A DNA stretch of 48,188 bases, from positions 1 through 48,188 of the forward strand of contig JACRHC010000059.1 of assembly GCA_016217675.1 (NCBI GenBank). The letters are read 5' to 3'. Below the pieces are notes generated by a model. That model saw only the letters and a program-made list of their open reading frames with translations. It did not search any database and had not been told where the DNA came from. Numbering within the stretch: the first letter of the stretch is position 1; each line of letters begins with the position of its first letter. Source of the DNA: Nitrospirota bacterium. GTDB taxonomy: Bacteria > Nitrospirota > Thermodesulfovibrionia > Thermodesulfovibrionales > UBA6898. Positions 32,679 to 40,383 of this stretch are shown here, piece by piece. The translations under genes and the position numbers were made by a program.

Positions 32679-34130
32679 ATGCATATTGCGTTAAAAAACG
32701 TTAAAGAAGTGGACTGTATCTGTGATGTCCTGATACTTCCTTTTACTGAAGACGGGGTGAATCCCTATGCCAGCCTTAACCCTTCGGTCAGCAGGCTCAT
32801 TGGGAAGATCCGAAAAAAAGAATTCAAGGGCAGCCTTAATGAAGTTCTGCTCGTGCCTGCACCTGAAGATATCAAACCTGAGAGAATTCTCTTTCTTGGT
32901 CTGGGTAAAAAAGATGCGGTGACTGCGGAAAAAGTCAGGCAGACAGGCGGCAAGGCCCTCAGCTATCTGCGCGATATGGAGATGAGGAATATAGCATTCT
33001 CTCCGCTGGTCCTGGGTCAGCTCAAGCAGTCTCCTGTATATTTCATCGAAGGAGCGTTTCTTGGCCTTTATACGTATAAGAAATATAAGAATGACAATCA
33101 TGCCAAAAAGATAACTTCACTTGTCCTGCTCGCAAAGTCTTCAAAGGACCTTTTACTGAGCATCAGAAAGACCGAGGTGACTGCGGCTTCTGTTGTCTTT
33201 GCCAAAGACCTGGTCAATGCACCGGCGAATGACATGACACCGACTGATCTCGCAGCTGCAGCCAGTTCACTTAAGCGAAAAAATGTTTCCGTCAGGATTC
33301 TCGAAAAGAAGGATATTCAGAAGATCGGCATGGGAGCCTTTCTGGCGGTTTCGTATGGGTCAAAAGAACTGCCGAAATTCATCGTAACAGAATACCGCGG
33401 GAGCAGAAAGCCTCCGATAGTTCTCGTGGGCAAGTCGATCACCTTTGACAGCGGTGGTCTTTCGCTCAAGCCTTCTGACGGCATGGAAAAGATGAAATAC
33501 GATATGGCAGGGGGTGCTGCGGTTCTTGGTGTTCTGAAGGCTGCTGCAGAACTGAAATTGCCTGTGCATCTCATATGCCTGCTTCCGGCCACGGAGAACC
33601 TGCCGGGGGGATCTGCCGTAAAGCCGGGTGATGTTGTCCGGTCTATCAGCGGCAAGACCATTGAGATCGCTAACACTGATGCAGAGGGCAGGCTTGCGGT
33701 TGCTGACGCTATCGAATATGCAAAGCGCTTTAAACCAAGGGCGATCATTGATATTGCGACCCTTACCGGCGCATGTGCTATCGCCTTTGGCGGCGAGGTG
33801 GCTGCAATGATGGGTAATGACAGAAGACTTCTTGATGAGCTCAGGAAGGCCGGCGAGGAAACCCATGAGCGGGTCTGGGAGCTGCCGCTTTTCGAGGAGT
33901 ACAAGGAATATCTCAAGAGCGATATTGCTGATATCAGGAACATAGGCAGCAGAACAGGCTCACTTATGGCTTCCGCATATTTTCTCTCTGAATTTGCAGG
34001 TCCGTCCCCCTGGGTGCATATTGATATTGCAGGGACTGCGTGGGTTGAAAAGGACCGGCCGTATGTACCGAAAGGTGCATCAGGCATCGGAGTGAGGCTT
34101 TTATTAAATCTGATCGAGAGGGTGCAATGA
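32679..34130 (+). CDS. pepA: Leucyl aminopeptidase (M17 family)
   Basis: 483 residues. The C-terminal catalytic domain has the M17 signatures 'V-G-K-S-I-T-F-D-S-G-G-L-S-L-K-P', 'K-Y-D-M-A-G-G-A-A-V-L-G' and the diagnostic N-T-D-A-E-G-R-L. These carry the two-zinc ligands and the catalytic lysine and arginine. It removes N-terminal residues from peptides in the cytoplasm; some members also bind DNA. Its last bases overlap the next gene by four (ATGA), so the aminopeptidase and the phospholipase C-like protein are translationally coupled. Confidence 0.96.
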   Translation: MHIALKNVKEVDCICDVLILPFTEDGVNPYASLNPSVSRLIGKIRKKEFKGSLNEVLLVPAPEDIKPERILFLGLGKKDAVTAEKVRQTGGKALSYLRDMEMRNIAFSPLVLGQLKQSPVYFIEGAFLGLYTYKKYKNDNHAKKITSLVLLAKSSKDLLLSIRKTEVTAASVVFAKDLVNAPANDMTPTDLAAAASSLKRKNVSVRILEKKDIQKIGMGAFLAVSYGSKELPKFIVTEYRGSRKPPIVLVGKSITFDSGGLSLKPSDGMEKMKYDMAGGAAVLGVLKAAAELKLPVHLICLLPATENLPGGSAVKPGDVVRSISGKTIEIANTDAEGRLAVADAIEYAKRFKPRAIIDIATLTGACAIAFGGEVAAMMGNDRRLLDELRKAGEETHERVWELPLFEEYKEYLKSDIADIRNIGSRTGSLMASAYFLSEFAGPSPWVHIDIAGTAWVEKDRPYVPKGASGIGVRLLLNLIERVQ

Positions 34131-34930
34131 AACTATCTAAGCTTGTCTGGATCATTTCTTTTATTCTTGTTCCGACCGTTGCGTCTGCCTGGGGGCCCTT
34201 GACCCATATCTATCTTGGCAATGAGCTTTTCTCTCTCGGAGCACTTATTCCTGCAGGCATTCTTGAACTCATGAGGAGATACCGAAAAGACTTCCTCTAC
34301 GGAAACATCATGGCAGATATCATTATCGGCAAAAAATATCTTCCGGACAGCAAGAGCTCTCACAGCTGGGAGGTGGGCTTTGATCTTCTTAAGGCTGCCA
34401 AGTCATCGCAGCAGAAGGCATTTGTTTACGGTTATCTCTGCCATCTTGCATCCGATACGGTTGCCCACAATTCCTATACAGCGGACAAAAAGAACCTTGG
34501 TCATACACTCCTTGAGATGAAGGCAGACAGTATTATTGACAAGAAATACTGGTTTCAGGCGATGCTGATCGACAGAAAAACCCAGGTGCGCAATGACCTC
34601 TTCCTGGAGAACTCGCTTGAACGCTTCCTCTTTTCATTCAAGACAAATAAGAGGATCTTCAAGGGTATGGTCTTCTTTTCCTTTATGAATCAGCAGAAGA
34701 TTGGTGATTTTATTGACCGGAGATTGGTCACGTCCATGCCTGACCGTGATGCAATCGAACAGCTGCACCAGGAGTCCCTTGATAAGATGATTGACCTTCT
34801 GCAGAATTTTGAAGGGTCAGAAGTTATCTCGTCAAAGCCGGGCGGTGCGGTGAAGAAGGGAAAGTTTGAAAAGGCTTTTGTTCAGTTCCAGGCAGAGAAA
34901 GGCAACCGCCGTCTTTTTTACCGCCAATAG
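34127..34930 (+). CDS. Zinc-dependent phospholipase C-like exported protein
   Basis: 267 residues with a signal peptide that would be cut as S-A / W-G-P-L-T-H. This leaves a tryptophan at the new N-terminus followed by histidine. In zinc phospholipase C the N-terminal Trp and nearby histidines bind the metal, and that pattern continues here: 'F-L-Y-G-N-I-M-A-D-I', 'H-S-W-E-V-G' and 'Y-L-C-H-L-A-S-D-T-V-A-H'. The C-terminal third is a charged helical region not typical of the small secreted enzymes. It may hydrolyse phospholipids or act on another phosphoester. The ATGA overlap with pepA implies a shared transcript, an odd partnership of a cytoplasmic peptidase and an exported hydrolase. Confidence 0.82.
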   Translation: MKLSKLVWIISFILVPTVASAWGPLTHIYLGNELFSLGALIPAGILELMRRYRKDFLYGNIMADIIIGKKYLPDSKSSHSWEVGFDLLKAAKSSQQKAFVYGYLCHLASDTVAHNSYTADKKNLGHTLLEMKADSIIDKKYWFQAMLIDRKTQVRNDLFLENSLERFLFSFKTNKRIFKGMVFFSFMNQQKIGDFIDRRLVTSMPDRDAIEQLHQESLDKMIDLLQNFEGSEVISSKPGGAVKKGKFEKAFVQFQAEKGNRRLFYRQ

Positions 34931-35016
34931 ACCCCTATGGTATTGGACATGGTTTGCTTCTTACGAAATAATAGTTTGATCGTGTTCCTCACCGGGCACC
35001 CCCCTGATTATCTCTT

Positions 35017-35289
35017 ATGGCAAAGAAAATAGCTGTTCTTGTCAGAGACAGGCCATCAGAAGCCTTGCGCCTGGCAATAGGCCTGTCACTGGAAGACGAC
35101 GAGGTCCATATCTATATTATGGATTGCAAAGTCGACGGCGGTGACAAGGGAATTGCCGTAAGTTTGGAGATGCTGAATGAGCTCGGCGCGCGCATTATCT
35201 CGACCTGTCGCGAAGATTCTTTTGAGGTCATGGACAAGGAGACTATTGCCCGTGAGCTTGTTCATTACGATTCTGTTATCCCCTATTAA
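35017..35289 (+). CDS. DsrE-like small protein
   Basis: 90 residues with a flavodoxin-like alternation: 'K-I-A-V-L-V-R-D-R-P-S-E-A-L-R-L-A-I-G-L-S-L', 'V-H-I-Y-I-M-D' and 'G-A-R-I-I-S-T-C-R'. This matches DsrE/DsrF/DsrH-like proteins. Some relay sulfur on a conserved cysteine; here cysteines occur in D-C-K and S-T-C-R, of which the second is at a plausible place. No dsrAB or tus partner is present in the window. There is no clear ribosome site. It follows the phospholipase-like gene by 86 bases and may be separate. Confidence 0.7.
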   Translation: MAKKIAVLVRDRPSEALRLAIGLSLEDDEVHIYIMDCKVDGGDKGIAVSLEMLNELGARIISTCREDSFEVMDKETIARELVHYDSVIPY

Positions 35290-35408
35290 CGGACGCGCTA
35301 CCGGTTGTTGAATTCCCGCTGCTTTTTCATAATTCTTCACGATCATGTGAAATTGTTTATTTTCATGATAAATCAATGACATAGATCTTCTAAAGTTAGA
35401 AATTCAAG

Positions 35409-35438
35409 TTGATAACTGTCTGAATGAGATGCTATGGT
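35409..35438 (+). promoter_or_regulatory. Tentative sigma-70 promoter in the leader of the haem-c protein gene
   Basis: TTGATA (35409-35414), an 18-base spacer and TATGGT (35433-35438). It lies in the 293-base gap 35290-35582, the largest in the window apart from transcripts' ends, which otherwise shows only AT-rich sequence. The distance to the ATG at 35583 (about 145 bases) is long. Confidence 0.3.
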
Positions 35439-35582
35439 ATGAATGGCACGAGAGTATTGATAATCTCTAAAATTTCGTGACGAAAGGTGGTGGTCCCGAG
35501 GTATTATTCATCTAAGGTTTGGTGTAATCTTTGGCAATGTTTTTGTCGCAGACGTATAAACCAAATATAACGGGGAGAAACT

Positions 35583-36722
35583 ATGAAGAAAGTATTGTTT
35601 GTAGCTTTGATTTTGACGTTGGTGGTTGGCGCTTATCTTACGTTTACTGCTGTTGATACTAAGGTATCTATTGCTACTGCAGCAAAGAAGACGTATTCAG
35701 CGACTGTGTATGTGGCCGGTATGGGCGGACATTTTGCAAAGGCAGATGTTACGATTGACCCGAACAATGCAGACGATCCTATCAAGGTTGCCAATCTTGA
35801 CCGTGTCGTGATCGGGGACAAGAACACGCATCCGACACATGATGCGAGAATTGATGATGGCGACGCAACAAGGATGTTCTGGTCGACTTATGTGCTTGAT
35901 GCCAACAAGAAACAGCATGTCGGCGTTACGGATCTGAAGACCGGCAAGGTTGTCAAGGACGTGGCACTTGATCCTGACAAGCGTGCTCTTGCCGAAAAGC
36001 CTCCTGTATATTGCGCTTCCGGCCAGTCAAAGACTAATTACCTGCCGGTATTCATGGGCAATGAAGGCTATGTGGATGTTTTTGACAAGAAGACCATGGA
36101 CCACAAGAAGAGAGTCTTTATAAGCGATCTGGATCCGAAATATAAGTCTGGTGCCTATGTCTTTCTTCATGGCACGAATTCAAATGATATGAAAAAGTTC
36201 CTCATTTCCGTAACCATGAAGGGCGACGACGGCAAGGCTAATGGCGCGATCGATTTCGTGCTCGTTGATTTGCCTGCAATGGAGAAGGGTGAATGGAAGG
36301 TTCTTGCAAAGGCAACCCATAAGGGCGAGCCAGGCAAGACTATTACCTTTAGACAGTATTTCAGCAAAGACGATAAGCTTATCTTCCAGTCAGCAGCTGA
36401 CAGGTTCTGGCTTCTTGATGGCAGCAATCTGAAGATGGTTGACGAGAAGATGTCCACCGCAGGCCAGAATCATGATGCAATTCCTACCTTGGACGGCAAG
36501 TATGCACTCCTTACGCTCAGGACCTCGACCGAGGGCTGCGATGCAGAAGGCAGAGCGATACCGGGAAAGACGATCACTGATGGAACTATCCAGCTTTATG
36601 ATGTAGATGCCAAGAAGATTGTTGGTAAGGCGGCTTCAACCTGCCAGGCTTGTCATAAGGGCATGGGCCTTGGCGACAAGAGTGCTGTCCTCTGCGGTAT
36701 TGACGCTAACTTCAAGAAATAA
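35583..36722 (+). CDS. Exported propeller-like protein with one C-terminal haem-c site
   Basis: 379 residues. An N-terminal signal segment (MKKVLFVALILTLVVGAYLT) precedes a strand-rich body with repeated 'V-D-V-F-D-K-K-T', 'F-V-L-V-D-L-P', 'F-W-L-L-D-G-S' and 'I-Q-L-Y-D-V-D' blades, as in YVTN/cytochrome d1-like propellers. The C-terminus carries a single C354-Q-A-C-H358 haem-c motif. Other noticeable residues are M-G-G-H near residue 50 and T-H-P-T-H-D in the first quarter, which could bind metal. A well-placed GGGGAG ribosome site supports the start. I do not recognise the family. A perfect hairpin separates it from the following ABC transporter genes, so it is probably its own transcript in a metal/redox neighbourhood. 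Confidence 0.8.
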   Translation: MKKVLFVALILTLVVGAYLTFTAVDTKVSIATAAKKTYSATVYVAGMGGHFAKADVTIDPNNADDPIKVANLDRVVIGDKNTHPTHDARIDDGDATRMFWSTYVLDANKKQHVGVTDLKTGKVVKDVALDPDKRALAEKPPVYCASGQSKTNYLPVFMGNEGYVDVFDKKTMDHKKRVFISDLDPKYKSGAYVFLHGTNSNDMKKFLISVTMKGDDGKANGAIDFVLVDLPAMEKGEWKVLAKATHKGEPGKTITFRQYFSKDDKLIFQSAADRFWLLDGSNLKMVDEKMSTAGQNHDAIPTLDGKYALLTLRTSTEGCDAEGRAIPGKTITDGTIQLYDVDAKKIVGKAASTCQACHKGMGLGDKSAVLCGIDANFKK

Positions 36723-36742
36723 CAGCACCTTCCGTATTCTCT

Positions 36743-36778
36743 ATTCTTTCTATGCGGCTCCGGCCGCATAGAAAGAAT
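36743..36778 (+). terminator. Perfect 16-bp hairpin between the haem-c protein and the ABC permease
   Basis: Left arm 36743-36758 and right arm 36763-36778 are perfect 16-base inverted copies (ATTCTTTCTATGCGGC and its complement) around a TCCG loop. No T-run follows, so if it is a terminator it is atypical; it may instead stabilise the 3' end of the upstream message. Confidence 0.72.
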
Positions 36779-36807
36779 ATCTTTCAATCCGCTATAATAT
36801 AACAATC

Positions 36808-38004
36808 ATGCTGACCGAATTTACTATGTCGTCCTTTGCCCTGCGGAACCTTAAGAGAAAACCGGTACGTACGGCTATTTTGATTGCTGCTATTGCAATT
36901 CTTGTCTCTGCGCTGGTCTTTGCCCTTTCATTTGTGAGCAGGGTGTCGTCGAGTATCAGACTGGCCTCGGAGCGGCTGGGAGCTGATGTCCTTGTTGTTC
37001 CTGCAGGTTCCCGGGGGGCAGCCGAGGATGTGCTTCTTGAAAATAAGGCAAAGTCTTTTTATATGGACAAGGGCGTAATCGAGAAGCTGAAGACCGTTAA
37101 AGGCATTGATCTGATGACCTATCAAACGTATCTCACTACCATGCAGGGAAAATGCTGCGATGTGCCCGAAACGGTTGTTGTGGCCTTTAATCAGGATTCT
37201 GATTTCGTGGTCAAGCCCTGGCTGAGCGAGAAATTCGGACGAAAGCTGCAGAAGGGTGAGGCCCTTGTCGGCAATGAGTCTGCTTTCAATATCAGGGTGG
37301 GCCTGGTGGATGTTGATAAGGTCCTTTTTGGCAATATCTTTAAGATGGTCGGGGTGCTCGACAAGACAGGCACCGGACTTGATAACGCGCTTTTCATCAA
37401 TGACGAAAACCTCGAAGATATCATGGTAAAGGGACAGACTGACCTGAAGCCTGGTCAGATCTCAATTGTCTTCATTAAAGTAAAAAAGGGAATGGATGCT
37501 TATAAGGTGGCGGGTGAGATAGAGGATGCTTTTGTTGAACTGGATACCATGGCCCGGAAAGATATTGGCAAGAGCATTATCACGACGCTTCGGGACATTA
37601 ACCAGATATTCATCTTCACCATGATTTTAATTTCCCTCCTGTCGGGGTTTCTCACCTGGGCCATCTTCTCTGCTATCGCCAACGAACGTTCACGTGAGGT
37701 CGGCATCATGCGGGCAGTCGGTGCACGGGAGTCACATATTGTTATGGTCTTTCTTAGCGAAGTTATTATTGTGGGGAGTATCGGCAGCATCATCGGCATT
37801 ATCGGAGGGACAGCTCTTTCAGTCGTCCTTGCCAAGAGTTTCTCGATCATGAAGAGTCTCCCGATGCATCTTACGGTAATGAATCGTCTGCTTATTGGCT
37901 GCATAGGCTTTCTCATCGGCAATGGCATATGTGTTGCCGGGGCCCTCTCTCCCATTCGGAAGATAAAGAAGATGGAACCGCTCATGGCGATCAAGAAGGA
38001 ATAG
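36808..38004 (+). CDS. FtsX/MacB-type ABC permease, metal-transport subtype
   Basis: 398 residues from the ATG at 36808; an ATG at 36826 is an alternative start. One N-terminal membrane helix, a large periplasmic domain and three C-terminal helices give the FtsX layout ('E-R-S-R-E-V-G-I-M-R-A-V-G-A' precedes the helices). The periplasmic domain has 'L-G-A-D-V-L-V-V-P-A-G' and a Cys pair in 'Q-G-K-C-C-D-V-P'. I recall these features from permeases encoded with DUF2318 proteins (the Campylobacter Cj1660-1663 type), linked to iron or copper supply. A TATAAT lies only ten bases before the start, so transcripts may be nearly leaderless. The ATPase gene follows three bases after the stop. Confidence 0.88.
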   Translation: MLTEFTMSSFALRNLKRKPVRTAILIAAIAILVSALVFALSFVSRVSSSIRLASERLGADVLVVPAGSRGAAEDVLLENKAKSFYMDKGVIEKLKTVKGIDLMTYQTYLTTMQGKCCDVPETVVVAFNQDSDFVVKPWLSEKFGRKLQKGEALVGNESAFNIRVGLVDVDKVLFGNIFKMVGVLDKTGTGLDNALFINDENLEDIMVKGQTDLKPGQISIVFIKVKKGMDAYKVAGEIEDAFVELDTMARKDIGKSIITTLRDINQIFIFTMILISLLSGFLTWAIFSAIANERSREVGIMRAVGARESHIVMVFLSEVIIVGSIGSIIGIIGGTALSVVLAKSFSIMKSLPMHLTVMNRLLIGCIGFLIGNGICVAGALSPIRKIKKMEPLMAIKKE

Positions 38005-38007
38005 TTC

Positions 38008-38682
38008 ATGGCTCAGATCGAAGTTTCAGGACTGACGAAAATCTTTTCGGTAGGTGAGCAGGATATTGCTGCTGTAAGCAGCGTATCCCTCAGCATAGAT
38101 AAGGGTGAGTTTGTTTCGATTGTCGGCCATTCTGGATCAGGCAAAACTACGCTCATATCGATTATCGGCGGTATCATGAAACCAACCTCGGGGAAGGTGC
38201 TCTTTGACGGTCAGGACATCTGCAGCCTCGATGATGATAATCTTTCTGCTTACCGGAATCAGAAAATCGGGTTCATGTTCCAGTTCGCAAGTCTTCTCCC
38301 CATGCTGACGTCAACTGAAAATGTGCTCCTGCCAGGGCTCTTCAGTCCAAAAAAGGATGCGGATGCCGTTAAAAGGGCAGAGGAATACCTCAGCCTTGTT
38401 GGCATTGGAGACAAGGCTGGTGCCTATCCGTCGCAGCTCTCGGGCGGTCAGCAGCGCCGTGTTGCTATTGCCCGTGCCCTGATGTATGACCCTCCGGTTA
38501 TTCTTGCTGATGAGCCTACCGGAGATCTGGATGAAGAGACAGAGGCGGATATTATGGAGCTCTTCAGGAGACTGAACAGGGAAAAAAAGATGACCTTTAT
38601 CTTTATAACGCACAATCTTGAGCTTGCAGGCATGGCATCACGGCAGCTCAGGATGACCCGCGGCATTCTTGCCGGGGCCTGA
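38008..38682 (+). CDS. ABC transporter ATPase (MacB/LolD type)
   Basis: 224 residues. Walker A G-H-S-G-S-G-K-T-T near 40, signature L-S-G-G-Q-Q-R-R near 140, Walker B 'V-I-L-A-D-E-P-T-G-D-L-D' and the switch histidine in 'F-I-F-I-T-H-N' are all present. It would energise the adjoining FtsX-type permease, probably working on periplasmic substrates rather than moving them through the membrane. It is convergent with the DUF2318 lipoprotein gene, eight bases away, whose relatives in other bacteria accompany this type of transporter. Confidence 0.92.
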   Translation: MAQIEVSGLTKIFSVGEQDIAAVSSVSLSIDKGEFVSIVGHSGSGKTTLISIIGGIMKPTSGKVLFDGQDICSLDDDNLSAYRNQKIGFMFQFASLLPMLTSTENVLLPGLFSPKKDADAVKRAEEYLSLVGIGDKAGAYPSQLSGGQQRRVAIARALMYDPPVILADEPTGDLDEETEADIMELFRRLNREKKMTFIFITHNLELAGMASRQLRMTRGILAGA

Positions 38683-38690
38683 TACTCAGA

Positions 38691-39134
38691 TCAGAAAAGC
38701 TTTGCCCCTTTTTCTATCACTGCAGTCTCGATGACAAGGCTATTATTTTCGATGGCACTCTTGAGATTGATCGGATTACAGCCATCTTTTTCGTCCCATT
38801 TCTCCTCTGCAATGCCGAACTTCATGTTGCACTCATTACAGACGAGATCAGAGCCCTCCTGACGGTATCCCTTCAGCTTCTTATAGCAGGTGAAGCAGGC
38901 ATCATAGTATGAAGATACTGTTCCTTTTCCATCGGTCCTGATAAAAAAATTAATATGTTTTCCGGATTTTCTGTATGTATAAAAATGCACCTTTCCGTCA
39001 CTGACTTCACTTAAAGGTATGACGATTCTGTTCTCCCTGGCCTGAACCTCCTGATAGAGGTTCGGTTTTTTGGAGCAGGCTGTCAGCAGCAGAAGCAGTG
39101 TTAGGACGATAAGGGGGATTGAGTGGTACTTCAT
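38691..39134 (-). CDS. DUF2318-type Fe-S-like lipoprotein
   Basis: 147 residues. Lipobox L-T-A-C with cysteine at 20. The mature part has C80-x2-C83, C99-x2-C102 and C119: 'D-A-C-F-T-C-Y-K', 'L-V-C-N-E-C-N-M-K-F-G' and 'D-G-C-N-P'. This is the cysteine pattern of DUF2318, seen in proteins that go with iron uptake systems (FtrD/Cj1660 type) and thought to hold a metal or Fe-S cluster. It is encoded four bases after the NosL-like gene and faces the ABC transporter genes, so all four probably handle the same metal. Membrane anchoring by lipid rather than helices is a variation on the usual family layout. Confidence 0.85.
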   Translation of the reverse strand: MKYHSIPLIVLTLLLLLTACSKKPNLYQEVQARENRIVIPLSEVSDGKVHFYTYRKSGKHINFFIRTDGKGTVSSYYDACFTCYKKLKGYRQEGSDLVCNECNMKFGIAEEKWDEKDGCNPINLKSAIENNSLVIETAVIEKGAKLF

Positions 39135-39138
39135 GCCA

Positions 39139-39636
39139 TCAATGCAAAAGCTCGGTTGTTACTTCCGGGAATCTCAATATCCTGGTTCCTTTGTGATCTC
39201 TCATGAACTCCCGCGCTTCTGCCTCTGAGGCAAGAGGAATAAACTCGTCTCCCATCGGGCCGTACACATCACTGCCGGTCACGAAAAACAGTTTTCCGGC
39301 ATCCGTGAGCTTAGTGGAATAATACTCCGTTACATAGACCCCCGTAATGTCTGCTGATTTTTTTGAGGGCGCATACTTCTGGAGATTCAGGTAATACTTG
39401 AACATATCTTTCGGTCCGTCAAAGACCGCATACGTCCCATCTTTGAAAATAACCTCTGCCAGCCAGTGAGGATACTTGGCCACAAACATGCCGCAGACCG
39501 GACATTTATCATCTTTTTTGACATTAACCGGCTTCAGATCAGCGGCAAAGGAGGGGACAACAAAAGTACAGAAGAGCAGAAGCGTTAACGACAGCCATGT
39601 AATTTTCGTCATGTTGCTGCTTCCAGACATATGCAT
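39139..39636 (-). CDS. NosL-like exported metal-binding protein
   Basis: 165 residues from the ATG at 39636, seven bases after AGGAG; internal ATGs at 39630 and 39612 are possible. A hydrophobic signal region ends near S-F-A-A-D. The NosL core has C45-P-V-C48-G-M50 in 'D-K-C-P-V-C-G-M-F-V-A-K-Y-P-H-W', then 'V-F-D-G-P-K-D-M-F-K-Y-Y-L'. NosL binds Cu(I) and supplies it to nitrous oxide reductase, but homologues occur in genomes without nosZ, and no nos genes are seen here. It lacks the lipobox of classic NosL. Together with the DUF2318 protein and the ABC transporter it suggests copper or iron trafficking. Confidence 0.88.
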   Translation of the reverse strand: MHMSGSSNMTKITWLSLTLLLFCTFVVPSFAADLKPVNVKKDDKCPVCGMFVAKYPHWLAEVIFKDGTYAVFDGPKDMFKYYLNLQKYAPSKKSADITGVYVTEYYSTKLTDAGKLFFVTGSDVYGPMGDEFIPLASEAEAREFMRDHKGTRILRFPEVTTELLH

Positions 39637-39711
39637 GCACGAACTCCTGTTAAGGTTTGATTAGTGACTTCATCTTTAGTTAAACAGAAAGGAAAAAATG
39701 AGTCAATGAGA

Positions 39712-40383
39712 TCAGACGAGCGTGCCGTCTGCCATGCGGAGAACTCTGTGGCAGCGGTCAGACAGGCTCATATTGTGAGTGACGATAATAAAGGTGATCT
39801 TCTTTTCTTTGTTCAGATCGAGAAAGAGCTCAAAAAGGCTGTTGCCTGTAGCTGTGTCGAGGTTGCCGGTTGGCTCATCGGCAAGCACCAGGCCGGAGTC
39901 CTGCATGAGGGCGCGTGCAACGGCGACACGCTGCTGTTCACCGCCTGAAAGTTCTCCGGGACGGTGATGCAGCCTCCGGGAAAGACCGAGGTCGCCTAAC
40001 AGTTCCTCTGCCCTTTTCTGAACATCTGCATAGGGCTTTTTGCTGATCAGGCCCGGCAGCATAGTATTTTCAAGTGCATTGAATTCTGGCAGGAGGTGGT
40101 GGAACTGGAAGACAAAGCCGATGCTCCTGTTCCTGAAAAGTGCAAGCGCTGATTCGTCCATCGAAAAGACGTCAGCGTCCCTGAAAAGGATCCTGCCGGC
40201 TGTCGGTCTGTCGAGAGCGCCTAAAATATGCATGAGCGTGCTCTTTCCCGCTCCTGATGCCCCGGTAATGCTGACCATCTCACCTTCATGGATCGAAAGG
40301 TTGATGTTTTTCAGAACCTGCAGTTCCCCTGCTTCTGTCCTGAACGACTTCTGGATGTCAACGGCTGCAATGAGTTCACTCAT
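39712..40383 (-). CDS. lolD: Lipoprotein-releasing system ATPase
   Basis: 223 residues. Walker A G-A-S-G-A-G-K-S-T, the LolD-like 'F-V-F-Q-F-H-H-L-L-P-E-F-N-A-L-E-N', signature L-S-G-G-E-Q-Q-R and Walker B 'V-L-A-D-E-P-T-G-N-L-D'. It powers extraction of lipoproteins from the inner membrane for transfer to the outer membrane. Its start overlaps the end of the permease gene by eight bases. The 'H-H-L-L-P-E-F' segment is characteristic of LolD and separates it from the other ATPase at 38008. Confidence 0.93.
   Translation of the reverse strand: MSELIAAVDIQKSFRTEAGELQVLKNINLSIHEGEMVSITGASGAGKSTLMHILGALDRPTAGRILFRDADVFSMDESALALFRNRSIGFVFQFHHLLPEFNALENTMLPGLISKKPYADVQKRAEELLGDLGLSRRLHHRPGELSGGEQQRVAVARALMQDSGLVLADEPTGNLDTATGNSLFELFLDLNKEKKITFIIVTHNMSLSDRCHRVLRMADGTLV

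Noticed and set aside
35444-35460. Possible sigma-54 promoter (TGGCACG-like)
   Set aside because: The -24 element fits, but the -12 element lacks the required GC at the right spacing.
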